A DNA stretch of 58,987 nt from Herpetosiphon llansteffanensis. Lineage in GTDB: Bacteria > Chloroflexota > Chloroflexia > Chloroflexales > Herpetosiphonaceae. Positions within the stretch are counted from its first letter, which is position 1. Each line of letters begins with the position of its first letter. The notes below the pieces were generated by a model. It made no database searches, was not told the origin of the DNA, and was given only the letters and a program-made list of their open reading frames with translations. The stretch is taken from positions 1-58,987 of the forward strand of contig NZ_PUBZ01000097.1 in the NCBI RefSeq assembly GCF_003205875.1, in the 5' to 3' direction. This document shows, one piece after another, positions 9,149 to 18,188 of the stretch. The translations under genes and the position numbers were made by a program.

Positions 9149-10513
9149 ATGGATGATCGATTATCAATCCGCTTGGAGCAATCGCTCGATTTTTGTATTA
9201 AATGTAATATCTGCACCACAGCATGTCCGGTGGCTGCCGTTACTGATCTCTTTCCTGGTCCGAAATATGTTGGCCCACAAGCAGCGCGCTTCCGCCACGA
9301 TCAAGCTGAGCATTCGCCCGATCATTCGGTCGATTATTGCTCTGGCTGTCGGGTTTGTAACGAGGTTTGCCCTACTGGCGTGCCAATCGCCGAACTCAAC
9401 GCCCGTGCGCGAGCACAGATGGTACGCGAAAAAGGTTTGCCTTTGCGTAATCGTATGCTTGGGCGCTCGGAGTTGCTGGGCATGCTTGGTACACCTTTCG
9501 CACCACTTGCCAACTGGACAATGACCAATCGGCCAATTCGTTGGTTGATCGAAAAGCTGTTTAAGATCGATCGGCGTGCACCGTTGCCACAGTGGTCTGG
9601 CTATACCTTGCGTGGTTGGGCGCGCAAACATCTACCCCGCGCCGCCACGCCTTTGCGTTGGACATATGGCCTGCGTTCGTGGCTCAGCCGTACCGCGCTG
9701 GTGCCGCTCGAACAACGCCGCTTGATGCAAAATCAAACCCAACAACAAACAGCTGTGCCATCAATTTCGCGCAAAGTCGTCTATTTTCATGGCTGCTCAA
9801 CCAATTATTACGAACCACACGTTGGCAAAGCTGCGCTCGAAGTGTTGAACCGCAATGGCTGCGAGGTGGTTTTGGCCAATCAGGGCTGTTGTGGCTTGCC
9901 AATGCTTTCGAATGGCGAATTCAAGGCTGCGCGGCGCTATCATGCTGCCAATGTCCGTTCGCTGTTGCCATGGATTCGCCAAGGCTATGTGGTGGTGGGA
10001 ACCTCGACCAGCTGTACGTTGACGCTTAAAGATGAAGCGCCCGAATTGCTGGGCTGGCATGATCCTGAAGTTCAGTTGCTGGCCGAACAAACCTATGATA
10101 TTTTCGAATATTTGCGTTTGCTTGATCAAGCAGGGGAATTTGATCGCAACTTGGGGGCGATTGAAGAAACGTTGCCTTACCATCCGCCATGTCAATTAAA
10201 AGCTCATCGCATTGGCTTGCCAGCGCGTGATATTTTGGCCCATATTCCTCGTTTGCAGATTGATCGGAGCCAAGCTGCTTGTTGTGGCATCGCCGGAACC
10301 TATGGCTTGAAAACCGAAAAATATGGCATTGCGATGGATGTAGGCAAGCCGTTGTTTGAGTGGGCCAACGCGCATGCTGCTGATACCGTGCTGTGCGATA
10401 GCGAAACTTGTCGCTGGCAAATTAGCCACGGGACGGGTTTGGAAACCCGTCATCCCGTGGAACTTCTAGCCGAGGCCTATCGCCGCTTTGATCAACAGCG
10501 CCAACTTAAATAA
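9149..10513 (+). CDS. GlpC-like iron-sulfur protein with two cysteine-rich (CCG) domains
   Basis: 454 residues from ATG 9149, chosen because the GlpC-like sequence begins there and the ATG at 9098 lacks a ribosome-binding site. Two [4Fe-4S] ferredoxin motifs are N-terminal (CIKCNICTTACP and CSGCRVCNEVCP). Two CCG domains follow, with GCCGLPML and ACCGIAGTYG, as in GlpC, glycolate oxidase GlcF and heterodisulfide reductase HdrB. The FPGPKYVGPQAARFR segment is closest to GlpC, the membrane electron-transfer subunit of anaerobic glycerol-3-phosphate dehydrogenase. No GlpA/GlpB-like gene is adjacent, so the flavoprotein partner is unknown. It overlaps the convergent TPR gene by 8 bases. Confidence 0.85.
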   Translation: MDDRLSIRLEQSLDFCIKCNICTTACPVAAVTDLFPGPKYVGPQAARFRHDQAEHSPDHSVDYCSGCRVCNEVCPTGVPIAELNARARAQMVREKGLPLRNRMLGRSELLGMLGTPFAPLANWTMTNRPIRWLIEKLFKIDRRAPLPQWSGYTLRGWARKHLPRAATPLRWTYGLRSWLSRTALVPLEQRRLMQNQTQQQTAVPSISRKVVYFHGCSTNYYEPHVGKAALEVLNRNGCEVVLANQGCCGLPMLSNGEFKAARRYHAANVRSLLPWIRQGYVVVGTSTSCTLTLKDEAPELLGWHDPEVQLLAEQTYDIFEYLRLLDQAGEFDRNLGAIEETLPYHPPCQLKAHRIGLPARDILAHIPRLQIDRSQAACCGIAGTYGLKTEKYGIAMDVGKPLFEWANAHAADTVLCDSETCRWQISHGTGLETRHPVELLAEAYRRFDQQRQLK

Positions 10514-11384
10514 CGCTGGTTTCAACTTTGGCTCGCCAAGCAGCATGGACATAGCCGCCTTCGCGGTCGGAATGTTCGATCCGTTCAAAACTAGCACGTG
10601 CTGCATCAACCTGGCCCATTGCGCGTTGCAGTTGGCCGATGCGATAGAGTAATTCTGCTTGTTGCGGAATTGGACAACCATTCAATAAGAGTTGTGCTTG
10701 ATCCAAGGCCAATTGAACTTGGCGCTCCTCGTTGGCCAACAATGCCAATTCGGCGCGCGCAACATACAGGCTGGCTTTGGCAGCAACATGCGGAGCCAAA
10801 GCCAAGCCTGCTTCGATCCATTGTTTGGTGGTTTGGCTGGCTTCGTCAAAATGCAAACTCAACAAGGCGTTGTGGCTATAGCTCAAGGCCAATTGCTCAT
10901 CCAACACCAAGGCCATGCTGGCATAATGGCGGGCTTCGTTCCAATCGCCGTGGGCAGCCAGCGCCCGGCTCATTTCTAAATAAATTGGAGCATGGAAGGG
11001 ATACAATTGATCGGCCCGTTCGATGGCTTTGATGGCGGCTTCGGTTTCGCCTTGGGCCAATTGAATCGAACCCATGGCCAACCAAGCATCAGCTGAATCG
11101 GGATAAATCCGCAGCGACCACAAGACCAAGCGTTCTGCTTGGGCATACGAACCGTGCGACCAAGCGCGACCTGCGTACCATACTAAGGCGATGCGAGCAA
11201 CGAATAAGCCAATCAACAATTCGCTGAGTAAGGCTACGCCAACTGCTTGATTGGTTAAAAAGTACAAGCCACAGAGCGCTGGAAACACCACCAATTCTGG
11301 CATGAGCATCACCGCCCGACCAACCCGTATTCCCGTGGTTAGATGTCGTCGTTCCTGCCGTTGCGCCGTCATGATTGTTGCCAT
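10506..11384 (-). CDS. TPR-repeat protein with N-terminal membrane segments
   Basis: 292 residues. Two hydrophobic segments lie near the N-terminus (ELVVFPALCGLYFLT and VALLSELLIGLFVARIALVWY). The rest is a series of about five tetratricopeptide repeats, such as SADAWLAMGSIQLAQGETEAAIKAIERA, suggesting a membrane-anchored scaffold facing the cytoplasm. AAGGGG lies upstream of the ATG. Partners are unknown; the convergent GlpC-like gene overlaps its end by 8 bases. Confidence 0.8.
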   Translation of the reverse strand: MATIMTAQRQERRHLTTGIRVGRAVMLMPELVVFPALCGLYFLTNQAVGVALLSELLIGLFVARIALVWYAGRAWSHGSYAQAERLVLWSLRIYPDSADAWLAMGSIQLAQGETEAAIKAIERADQLYPFHAPIYLEMSRALAAHGDWNEARHYASMALVLDEQLALSYSHNALLSLHFDEASQTTKQWIEAGLALAPHVAAKASLYVARAELALLANEERQVQLALDQAQLLLNGCPIPQQAELLYRIGQLQRAMGQVDAARASFERIEHSDREGGYVHAAWRAKVETSVI

Positions 11385-11432
11385 AGCTCAACCCCTTATT
11401 ACATATACTCGTATCGGGGTTAAGTATCGCTC

Positions 11433-11461
11433 AAGGTTGTGACAATCAGTGTCACAACCTT
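11433..11461. terminator. Perfect 12-bp hairpin downstream of the racemase-like gene
   Basis: AAGGTTGTGACA and TGTCACAACCTT pair around ATCAG. It lies 12 bases past the racemase-like stop on the minus strand and before the TPR gene's ATG. There is no T-run, so it could be a weak terminator or an operator-like dyad. Confidence 0.5.
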
Positions 11462-11473
11462 GGAAAATTTGTG

Positions 11474-12169
11474 CTATTTTTCTAAGCTCCATGCCACTGC
11501 TGCTTGGCCATGCAACAGCGTTGTATCGAAGAGTGGCACATCGCAATCAGCTTGGTTAATCAACAAGCCAATTTCCGTACAGCCCAAAATAATGCCTTCT
11601 GCGCCAGCGGCCACCAAATCGTTGATGATCGCCAAATAGGCAGCTTTTGAGCGAGCTTCGATTTTGCCAAGGCACAATTCATCGAAAATAATCCGATGCA
11701 CTTCATCGCGTTGTTCAGGCCCTGGTATAACGACCCCTAAACCATAGCGTTCGCGCAATCGCCCAGCATAAAAATCGTGTTCCATGGTGAAGCGCGTGCC
11801 AAGCAAGCCAATGGTGCGCAATTGTTGGGCTTGAATCGCCGCTGCAGTTGGATCGACGATATGAATAAACGGTACTTCAACTGCTTGCTCAATCGCCGTC
11901 GCCACTAAGTGCATCGTATTGGTACAAAGCACAATACATTCTGCACCAGCAGCAACCAAATTACGGGCAGCTTGGGCCAAAATCTCACCGGCGGTTTCCC
12001 ATTGATCGGCTTTTTGCAAGGCGGCAATTTCAGCAAAATCGACCGAATAGAGCACACATTTGGCCGAGTGTAAGCCCCCAAAGCGTTGCTTGACTGCGTT
12101 GTTAAGCACCTGATAATAGCTGACACTTGATTCCCAGCTCATCCCACCGATCAGGCCAATCGTTTTCAT
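11474..12169 (-). CDS. Aspartate/glutamate racemase family protein
   Basis: 231 residues from ATG 12169, which follows AGGAG and gives the canonical start MKTIGLIGGMSWESS. Family members interconvert L- and D-aspartate or glutamate without cofactor, using two cysteines; here these are in VLCTNTMH (~Cys82) and ILGCTEIGLLI (~Cys197). Length is normal for the family. The extension to 12244 has no support. The gene stands alone on the minus strand. The start MKTIGLIGGMSWESS is typical of YgeA-like broad-specificity racemases, but the substrate is not certain. Confidence 0.9.
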   Translation of the reverse strand: MKTIGLIGGMSWESSVSYYQVLNNAVKQRFGGLHSAKCVLYSVDFAEIAALQKADQWETAGEILAQAARNLVAAGAECIVLCTNTMHLVATAIEQAVEVPFIHIVDPTAAAIQAQQLRTIGLLGTRFTMEHDFYAGRLRERYGLGVVIPGPEQRDEVHRIIFDELCLGKIEARSKAAYLAIINDLVAAGAEGIILGCTEIGLLINQADCDVPLFDTTLLHGQAAVAWSLEK

Positions 12170-12369
12170 ACAATGCTCCTTCGCACGAGGTTCAAACACA
12201 ATTGGAGCAATGGTTGGTTGGCCATATGCTACGCCGCCTATCATACGCGCTTTTTGCTTCGCGTTGGCAGCTTGGCTTTTGCGACAGTTCTACAACAAAC
12301 TTGTGATTGGTTTATGACAGCTGGCACCTATGCTCAACGTAGGCATTTTTTGAACGTAGGAGCAGCGCT

Positions 12370-13227
12370 GTGAACCATTCGCAATCAGCCCAATCAGCCA
12401 AATCAGGCCCAAAACTGATCACATTTTTACTCATAACCAGCGTGTTGACCACAATATGCTACGCTTTTTTAGTTGGCCCAAATCCTCAAGCGGCGTTTGG
12501 CTTAGGCGTAATTTTTAGCCCAGCGTTGGCCGCAATCAGCACTCAATTATGCTTTGAACGCAATTTAAAAGGCTTAGGTTGGAAAATCGCACCAGCCAAG
12601 GATTTATTGTTGAGCTATGGCTTACCGTTGGGTTATGGCTTGCTGGTGTATGGCGTGGTCTGGCTGAGTGGCATTGGCAGTTTTTCGTTGCAAGCTTTGG
12701 CAACGCAGGTTGGTTTAGCCACGCCGCTGACAATCGGCGCATTCTGGGCCTATCTTGGCGAAACGGCAACTGTGGGAATTTTGCGCTCGGCCTTGCTCGC
12801 CTTTGGCGAAGAACTGGGCTGGCGTGGTTTTTTGGTGCCAGAGTTGCTGAAACGCTATTCATTCGCCGCAACCGCAACCATCAGCGGCATTATTTGGGCA
12901 ATGTGGCATTATCCAGCAATTTTGCTGGTCGAATACAACAATGCAGGTGCGCCGCTGTGGTTTGGCTTGCTCTGTTTTACCGGTTTAGTCATCGGCCTGA
13001 GTTTTGTGATGACATGGCTGCGCATGAAAACAGCCAGTGTTTGGCCCGCAGTGCTGTTGCATGCCAGCCATAATATTTTCATCCAAACCGTTTTTAATCC
13101 ACTAACCAGCAAAAATAGTGTCACGCCGTATGTGATTGATGAATTTGGGCTTGGCTTGGTACTCGTGGTGAGTGGTTTGGCCTTAGTATTTTGGCGACGA
13201 GGCGCGCACCATGATACAACGTTATAA
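12370..13227 (+). CDS. CPBP-family intramembrane metalloprotease (CAAX protease-like)
   Basis: 285 residues with about eight hydrophobic segments. The CPBP/Rce1 motif EELGWRGFL (Glu147-Glu148) is present, followed by WAMWHYPAI and a C-terminal HASHNIF, which supply the glutamate and histidine ligands. Bacterial members process peptides or protect against bacteriocins; the substrate here is unknown. The start is GTG at 12370 behind GTAGGAG. No bacteriocin cluster is visible nearby. Confidence 0.88.
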   Translation: MNHSQSAQSAKSGPKLITFLLITSVLTTICYAFLVGPNPQAAFGLGVIFSPALAAISTQLCFERNLKGLGWKIAPAKDLLLSYGLPLGYGLLVYGVVWLSGIGSFSLQALATQVGLATPLTIGAFWAYLGETATVGILRSALLAFGEELGWRGFLVPELLKRYSFAATATISGIIWAMWHYPAILLVEYNNAGAPLWFGLLCFTGLVIGLSFVMTWLRMKTASVWPAVLLHASHNIFIQTVFNPLTSKNSVTPYVIDEFGLGLVLVVSGLALVFWRRGAHHDTTL

Positions 13228-13321
13228 GTAATATATTAAAAAACTAAATACATTTGTTAGGTAAATAACCCCAAGCTATAGTATTATCGTCACAACGGAA
13301 GCTTATGCTGAGGGGAGCGCT

Positions 13322-14233
13322 ATGTTTTTCAAACGAGAATTGAGCCGATTCATTGGGTGTATAGGATTGTTGGTTTTACTTAGCAGTTGTGCAACCCAAG
13401 TATCAAATACTGCTTGGTATAGATCTGGGCGCTATGCAGTGCAATTTATTGGATTAATTAGCGCGAAAGCCCATGACGTTGTGCCAATTCAGCTCGCATT
13501 TATTGATGTTGGCGAACCGCGCCGGAGCAGCGAAATCCAATTCAATCAATTAACCTTGTTGAGTGATAAAGGTGAATTATCCACCCAATCAGTCACGCTT
13601 ACGCCATCGCCAGCCACAACTAACTATCGCTTTTTCTCAGTGTTGGCGATGCTTGATGGGCTTGAGCCAGGTATGTATCGGTTTAGCCAAGTGCGCTATG
13701 TTGATGAACAGCAACATGAGCAAACACTCAGCGTTGGTAATTGGGAGCTAAGCATCCTTGATTTGCCAACTGCGCCGCTCAAAATGGGCAGCCATAGCGT
13801 GCTGACGGTTGGCAAACCAGAGCGCTTTGAAGTTGAGTTGATTAATCAAGCCGATCAAGCGATTCGGCTGTTTGATAGCACGATCAACAGCTCGACCTAT
13901 CCGCTTTCTGCAAGCCTGCATTTGGCGCAAGATGGAGCTACTGCGATGCAACCAGTGCTTGGTGATGCTCCACCGCAGCCGATTCAACCTTTATCCAGCG
14001 TAACAATTGAGCTTCAACCGCAACAAACCCAAACCATTTTTTTTCAACTGCATGGAATCGAGCAATTACCAACTGAGTTTTTAGTCATTCAACCGCTGCT
14101 GAGCTATCAACAAGCGCAAAACCCGCGCCAACAATTCATTTTGCCGCTCCAAGTTTTCTCGCCGCCATTTCTTGATGATGGGGCAGTGCTGAAATACCTT
14201 GATTTCTTACCAGTTGGCGCTTTCCATGAGTAA
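13322..14233 (+). CDS. Lipoprotein of unknown function, paralogue of the next gene
   Basis: 303 residues with a lipoprotein signal ending in LLSSC (Cys23). I recognise no named domain. The mature part looks beta-rich, with segments such as GRYAVQFIGLI, VPIQLAFIDVG, LLSDKGEL and YRFSQVRYVDE. The same segments occur in order in the gene directly downstream, at roughly 40-50% identity by eye, so the pair is a tandem duplication. GAGGGGAG precedes the ATG. Probably an outward-facing lipid-anchored protein. Confidence 0.78.
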   Translation: MFFKRELSRFIGCIGLLVLLSSCATQVSNTAWYRSGRYAVQFIGLISAKAHDVVPIQLAFIDVGEPRRSSEIQFNQLTLLSDKGELSTQSVTLTPSPATTNYRFFSVLAMLDGLEPGMYRFSQVRYVDEQQHEQTLSVGNWELSILDLPTAPLKMGSHSVLTVGKPERFEVELINQADQAIRLFDSTINSSTYPLSASLHLAQDGATAMQPVLGDAPPQPIQPLSSVTIELQPQQTQTIFFQLHGIEQLPTEFLVIQPLLSYQQAQNPRQQFILPLQVFSPPFLDDGAVLKYLDFLPVGAFHE

Positions 14234-14341
14234 ATGATTGATTCAATCGCCAAAGTAAGCTTATTTGAGAAACAACGAAACAGCATTGTTCGTATTGTTG
14301 TACGATACTAAGCATTGATATGTATGTTACGGAGAGTGAAG

Positions 14342-15265
14342 ATGCTTTTCAAACGCGGATTAGGTCGATCGCTACAGTGTATCGCGTTGTTGGTTTTGGT
14401 TTTGCTCAGCAGTTGTGGCCAGCAAACGGCGGACGTGGCTTGGCCTAAACCCGGGCGCTATGCAATCCAGTTTGTTGGGGTGATTACCGCGAGCACCCAT
14501 GATCTTGTACCAATGCAACTAGCATTTATTGAGGTAGGCGACCCATGGCGTACAAACGAGTTACACACCCAAATAAATAACTTAACTATGTTGAGTGATA
14601 AGGGTGATTTAACCGTTCGCAGTGCAACCTACTCGCCACCCACCCCAACCTCACCTGACTATCGGTATTCTACAGTGAAGGTAAGTCTCAACGAACTTGA
14701 ACCAGGAACCTATCGATTTAGCCAAATGCGCTATCGTGATGAAAATAAACAAGAGCACATAATCACGATTGGTGATTGGGAATTGATCATTATTGATTCG
14801 CCACCAGCACCACTTAAACCCGATTATCTTAATGTGATAGGAGGAGAATTCCGAGACCATTTTAGTGTTACCTTAGCAAATACAAGCACGCAGATGATTC
14901 AATTGTTTGATACACCAATCAAAAGTTCCAAGTACCCAATTTCATCAACGCTCCATTTGGCTCAACAGATATATGATGGGAGTGGTTCACCAGTTCCTGT
15001 TCCTGCGAACAAGCCATCATCATCAAGTGTTTCGAGCATTGATATTCAGCCACAACAAAACCAAGCTATTGCTTTGCAACTATATGGGCTTGAACAATTA
15101 CCAAGCAAGTTTGTGGCAATTCAGGCGGCAATTGAATACAAACAGGGTCAAGCCCCTAGCCAAATGTATATTTTGCCATTGCAAGTGTTTTTACCTCCCT
15201 TTGAGAACGATCAAGCGATTAAGCAATACCTTAGTACATTGCCAGCGGATGCTGCTCATCAATAA
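14342..15265 (+). CDS. Lipoprotein of unknown function, second tandem copy
   Basis: 307 residues from ATG 14342, preferred over 14315 because a GGAGAG lies upstream and the product then starts MLFKRGLGRS like its paralogue MFFKRELSRF. The lipobox is VLLSSC (Cys25). Conserved blocks include GRYAIQFVGVI, VPMQLAFIEVG, LEPGTYRFSQMRYRDE and GDWELIIID. It has its own upstream gap of 108 bases, then a hairpin terminator at its end. Divergence is greatest in the region around residues 180-240. Confidence 0.8.
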   Translation: MLFKRGLGRSLQCIALLVLVLLSSCGQQTADVAWPKPGRYAIQFVGVITASTHDLVPMQLAFIEVGDPWRTNELHTQINNLTMLSDKGDLTVRSATYSPPTPTSPDYRYSTVKVSLNELEPGTYRFSQMRYRDENKQEHIITIGDWELIIIDSPPAPLKPDYLNVIGGEFRDHFSVTLANTSTQMIQLFDTPIKSSKYPISSTLHLAQQIYDGSGSPVPVPANKPSSSSVSSIDIQPQQNQAIALQLYGLEQLPSKFVAIQAAIEYKQGQAPSQMYILPLQVFLPPFENDQAIKQYLSTLPADAAHQ

Positions 15266-15272
15266 AACAAGA

Positions 15273-15294
15273 CTCCTACCTATTTGGGTAGGAG
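15273..15294. terminator. Hairpin terminator between convergent genes
   Basis: CTCCTACC and GGTAGGAG pair around TATTTG eight bases past the lipoprotein stop, followed by CCTTATT. It is preceded by AATAAAACAAG, so it may also act for the minus-strand gene that ends at 15304. Confidence 0.65.
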
Positions 15295-15303
15295 CCTTAT
15301 TCG

Positions 15304-15714
15304 TTATAAAACAGGCGAGATAAAAGTTGGTAGCTCGGTCGTGGGGTTGACCATGCCGCGAAAAAGTTTGCCATAGAATGCGGCAACAACTTTGATGTGG
15401 CCAAGAATGCGGGTATTGAAATTGTGGAATTCTTCGCTTGGCACTAAAAGCTCGCGATGGCGGCGGCGCAGGCCAACCGATTTCACCGCAAATTGGCGCG
15501 CATATTGCTCGCTAATTTCAAATTCGGCCACAAAACCTGCATAGCCAGCATCAACCTCACGGGTTTTAATATCTTTGGCTATGTGACTCGCATAATCCAA
15601 GTTGAGAATTGGATAGGCAATTGGTGGCTCGGCCAATTGTGCTGGGAATGAACGATAGCCCGCTTGTGCAATTAACGTTAATTCTTGTAACCCAACAGGT
15701 CGATACAGGATCAT
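15304..15714 (-). CDS. Small protein of the family labelled ADP-ribosylation/crystallin J1
   Basis: 136 residues from ATG 15714 (AAAGGA upstream), beginning MILYRPVGLQELTLIAQAG. The pattern LYRPVGLxELxLI, FPxxLxxxPIxYPILN, GFVxxFEI and LLVPSEEFxxFNxxIxGxIKVV matches a small family that databases often name ADP-ribosylation/crystallin J1; the name is by association and no activity is shown. A macrodomain gene lies upstream on the same strand, which makes an ADP-ribose link tempting but unproven. Confidence 0.65.
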   Translation of the reverse strand: MILYRPVGLQELTLIAQAGYRSFPAQLAEPPIAYPILNLDYASHIAKDIKTREVDAGYAGFVAEFEISEQYARQFAVKSVGLRRRHRELLVPSEEFHNFNTRILGHIKVVAAFYGKLFRGMVNPTTELPTFISPVL

Positions 15715-16051
15715 TTGCTTGTCCTTTCCCTTGTGCCACCAAGGCATGCTTGTCAGAAGCTATAACGTAGTCTCAAAAGGTCTTTCTGGCTGAAATTTAT
15801 TCCACATCTATTTAGATACAGATTAGGCTTTAATTTTGCATGAGAAACGCTGATAAATCAAGGGATTTTTGGCCCCAGTTTGGGTTAGGTCAGTACTACA
15901 AGAATGACGGGAACGCTATTTCGAAACCTTCCTAGCTGTCCATATCCCGCAGCCTAGTACTACGTCTGGTACTTGTTTGGGTTGAGTAATCTGGCTGTAC
16001 CCTATAACTCTGTACCATGGCTTATATGCTTTTGGATGCAGTTAAATTTGC
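15715..16051. other. Intergenic stretch without recognised content
   Basis: About 340 bases between the small protein and the macrodomain gene. No convincing ORF, RNA gene or strong hairpin is seen. It must contain the promoter of the minus-strand gene at 15304-15714. Confidence 0.6.
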
Positions 16052-16576
16052 TTAGTGACTTGCTTGATAGGCAGCCCACGCGGTGCAGTAGGCGTGGTAA
16101 ATTGCCGATTCAAAGCAGATGAAGGTGACTTTTTCGGGGATGCTGTGGGTTGTAAGGAAGTTGACAACGGTCTGAATGGCAATTGGCGCAGCTAATTCGA
16201 CTGGATAGCCATAAATGCCACAGCTAATTGCGGGAAAGGCGATAGTTTCGAGTTGGTGGTTGGCGGCAAGTTCAAGGCTATTTTGATAGCAGGCGCTCAA
16301 TAATTCGGCTTCTTGCTTATTCCCACCATTCCAAACTGGCCCGACCGTGTGGATGATGGCGCGGACTGGCAAGCGATAGCCTTTGGTGATTTTGGCCTGG
16401 CCTATTTCGCAACCACCTAATTGATCGCATTCGGCCTGTAATTCGTCGCCAGCAGCATGGTGAATTGCGCCATCTACGCCGCCGCCTGCAAGCAACCATT
16501 CATTGGCAGCATTAACGATTGCTGCGCCTGTAAATTTCGTAATATCGCCTTGGAGAATCTCGATCCGTGAAGTCAT
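16052..16576 (-). CDS. Macrodomain protein (O-acetyl-ADP-ribose deacetylase / ADP-ribosylhydrolase type)
   Basis: 174 residues forming a single macrodomain. The ADP-ribose-binding motifs are clear: GDITKFTGAAIVNAANEWLLAGGGVDGAIHHAAG at the N-terminus and AFPAISCGIYGYPVELAA near the C-terminus. Family members such as YmdB hydrolyse O-acetyl-ADP-ribose or mono-ADP-ribose from proteins. Length is standard. It may be co-functional with the ADP-ribosylation-labelled gene on the same strand 337 bases downstream. Confidence 0.93.
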   Translation of the reverse strand: MTSRIEILQGDITKFTGAAIVNAANEWLLAGGGVDGAIHHAAGDELQAECDQLGGCEIGQAKITKGYRLPVRAIIHTVGPVWNGGNKQEAELLSACYQNSLELAANHQLETIAFPAISCGIYGYPVELAAPIAIQTVVNFLTTHSIPEKVTFICFESAIYHAYCTAWAAYQASH

Positions 16577-16589
16577 TGTTGTCTCCTTC

Positions 16590-16826
16590 TCATTATTGAT
16601 CCACGAAGAGCACGAAGGGAGATTGGCTATAGGCTATAGGCTATAGGCTTTTGCAGCCACGAATTGCACGAATTTCACGAATGATGATTATTTTTTGCCA
16701 CAGATGAGCACAGATTATTCAGATTAATTATTGCTATAGCCCAAAGCCAATAGCCCATAGCCTTCCATTCTGAATTTTGAATTTTGACTTCTGAATTCAT
16801 CCCTCATACTTCATCCTTCATCCTTT
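16590..16826. repeat. Intergenic micro-repeat cluster
   Basis: A chain of short units: CCACGAAGAGCACGAAGG, tandem GGCTATAGGCTATAGG, CCACGAATTGCACGAATT, TTGCCACAGATGAGCACAG, TGAATTTTGAATTTTGAC and CATACTTCATCC. Several recur at 33.4, 39.7 and 44.5 kb in other orders and orientations. No ORF is supported in it. Confidence 0.8.
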
Positions 16827-16835
16827 AACTAAAAT

Positions 16836-16865
16836 GCTCCTCGCCCATGTGCATGAGCGAGGAGC
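16836..16865 (-). terminator. Terminator of glutamate dehydrogenase gene
   Basis: GCTCCTCGC and GCGAGGAGC pair, with an inner CATG-TG-CATG extending the stem past one mismatch. On the minus strand ATTTTAG follows. It lies 14 bases past the gdh stop. Confidence 0.8.
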
Positions 16866-16878
16866 TTGTAAGCATTGA

Positions 16879-18138
16879 TTATGGATAGATGCCACGGATT
16901 TGAGTTGCTTCGGCAACGCGAGCCACGGCAACCATATAGCCGCCCATGCGCATTGAAACTTTGTGTTTAAGCGTTTGGGCCAACACCGATTCAAAGCTAT
17001 GTTGCATAATCCGTTCAAGCTTGTTGTTAATTTCTTCTTCAGTCCAGAAGAATTCTTGCAAGCCTTGGACCCATTCGAAGTAGGAAACGGTCACACCGCC
17101 AGCGTTAGCTAAGATGTCGGGTACGACGAAAATGCCGCGTTCGAACAAAATATCATCAGCTTCGGGGGTGGTTGGGCCGTTTGCGCCTTCGACCAACAAT
17201 TTACAGTTGATGCGTCCGGCGTTTTCCTCGGTAATTTGGTTTTCCAAGGCACAAGGAGCCAGAATATCGCACTCAAGTTCGAGAATTTGCTGATTGCTAA
17301 CTCGTTCGATGCCAGCTGCTTGGTAGCCTTCGAGCGAACGGTTTTGCTTGGTGTAGGCAATCATTTCGGGAATATTCAGGCCATTGCGGTTGTAGTAGCC
17401 ACCAGAAACATCGCTGACTGCAATCACTTTGCTGCCCATGCGCTGCATCATATCGGCGGTAACGCTACCTACGTTGCCAAAGCCTTGAATTACCACGGTT
17501 GCGCCTTCGATGCGCAAGCCAAGGTGTTTGGCGGCTTCGCGAGCCACAATGCTGACCCCGCGCCCAGTAGCTTCGACCCGACCCAACGAACCGCCAACTT
17601 CAACTGGCTTGCCGGTAATTACGGCAGGCACGGTATAGCCACGGTGCATCGAAATCGTATCCATAAACCAAGCCATCACTTGGCCGTTGGTTCCAACATC
17701 GGGAGCTGGAATATCTTTTTCAGCGCCAACCAAAATGCTAATTTCAGTTGCAAAACGCCGCGTCAACCGTTCTAATTCACTTTGGGATAATTTTGTTGGG
17801 TCGACGATGACCCCGCCTTTTGCGCCGCCATAGGGAATATTTACCAGCGCACATTTCCACGTCATCCACATTGCGAGCGCGCGAACTTCATCGATGTCGA
17901 CTGCTGGGTGATAGCGAATCCCGCCTTTAGCTGGGCCACGGGAGACGTTGTGTTGCACGCGATAGCCGCTGAACACTTGAATCTCACCATTGTCCATCTT
18001 GACTGGGAAATTGACGCTTAATTCACGTTGCGGGACGCGTAGAACTCGACGCAAGCTTTGGTCGAGATTCAGCTTTTCAGCAGCGAGATCGAATTGACGC
18101 TGAGCGTTCTCGAATGCGTTGCGATGAGAGTCAGCCAT
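16879..18138 (-). CDS. gdhA: Glutamate dehydrogenase (Glu/Leu/Phe/Val dehydrogenase family)
   Basis: 419 residues from ATG 18138 (AAAGGA upstream; product starts MADSHRNAFENAQRQFD). It converts glutamate to 2-oxoglutarate and ammonia with NAD(P). Family blocks present: SGYRVQHNVSRGPAKGGIRYHP, the catalytic-Lys region YGGAKGGVIVDP, PAPDVGTNGQVMAWFMDT, the nucleotide-binding VIQGFGNVGS and VEGANGPTTPEAD. Length is typical of the small hexameric class. The in-frame start at 18174 lacks support. Confidence 0.95.
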   Translation of the reverse strand: MADSHRNAFENAQRQFDLAAEKLNLDQSLRRVLRVPQRELSVNFPVKMDNGEIQVFSGYRVQHNVSRGPAKGGIRYHPAVDIDEVRALAMWMTWKCALVNIPYGGAKGGVIVDPTKLSQSELERLTRRFATEISILVGAEKDIPAPDVGTNGQVMAWFMDTISMHRGYTVPAVITGKPVEVGGSLGRVEATGRGVSIVAREAAKHLGLRIEGATVVIQGFGNVGSVTADMMQRMGSKVIAVSDVSGGYYNRNGLNIPEMIAYTKQNRSLEGYQAAGIERVSNQQILELECDILAPCALENQITEENAGRINCKLLVEGANGPTTPEADDILFERGIFVVPDILANAGGVTVSYFEWVQGLQEFFWTEEEINNKLERIMQHSFESVLAQTLKHKVSMRMGGYMVAVARVAEATQIRGIYP

Positions 18139-18188
18139 TGACTTGTTCCTTTCTAATTGATCGCCTTTGATCAAAAGAGGCTCCTCGG

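Noticed and set aside
16590-16826. CRISPR-like short repeats
   Set aside because: Units are of varying size, adjacent, without unique spacers, and no cas genes are near.
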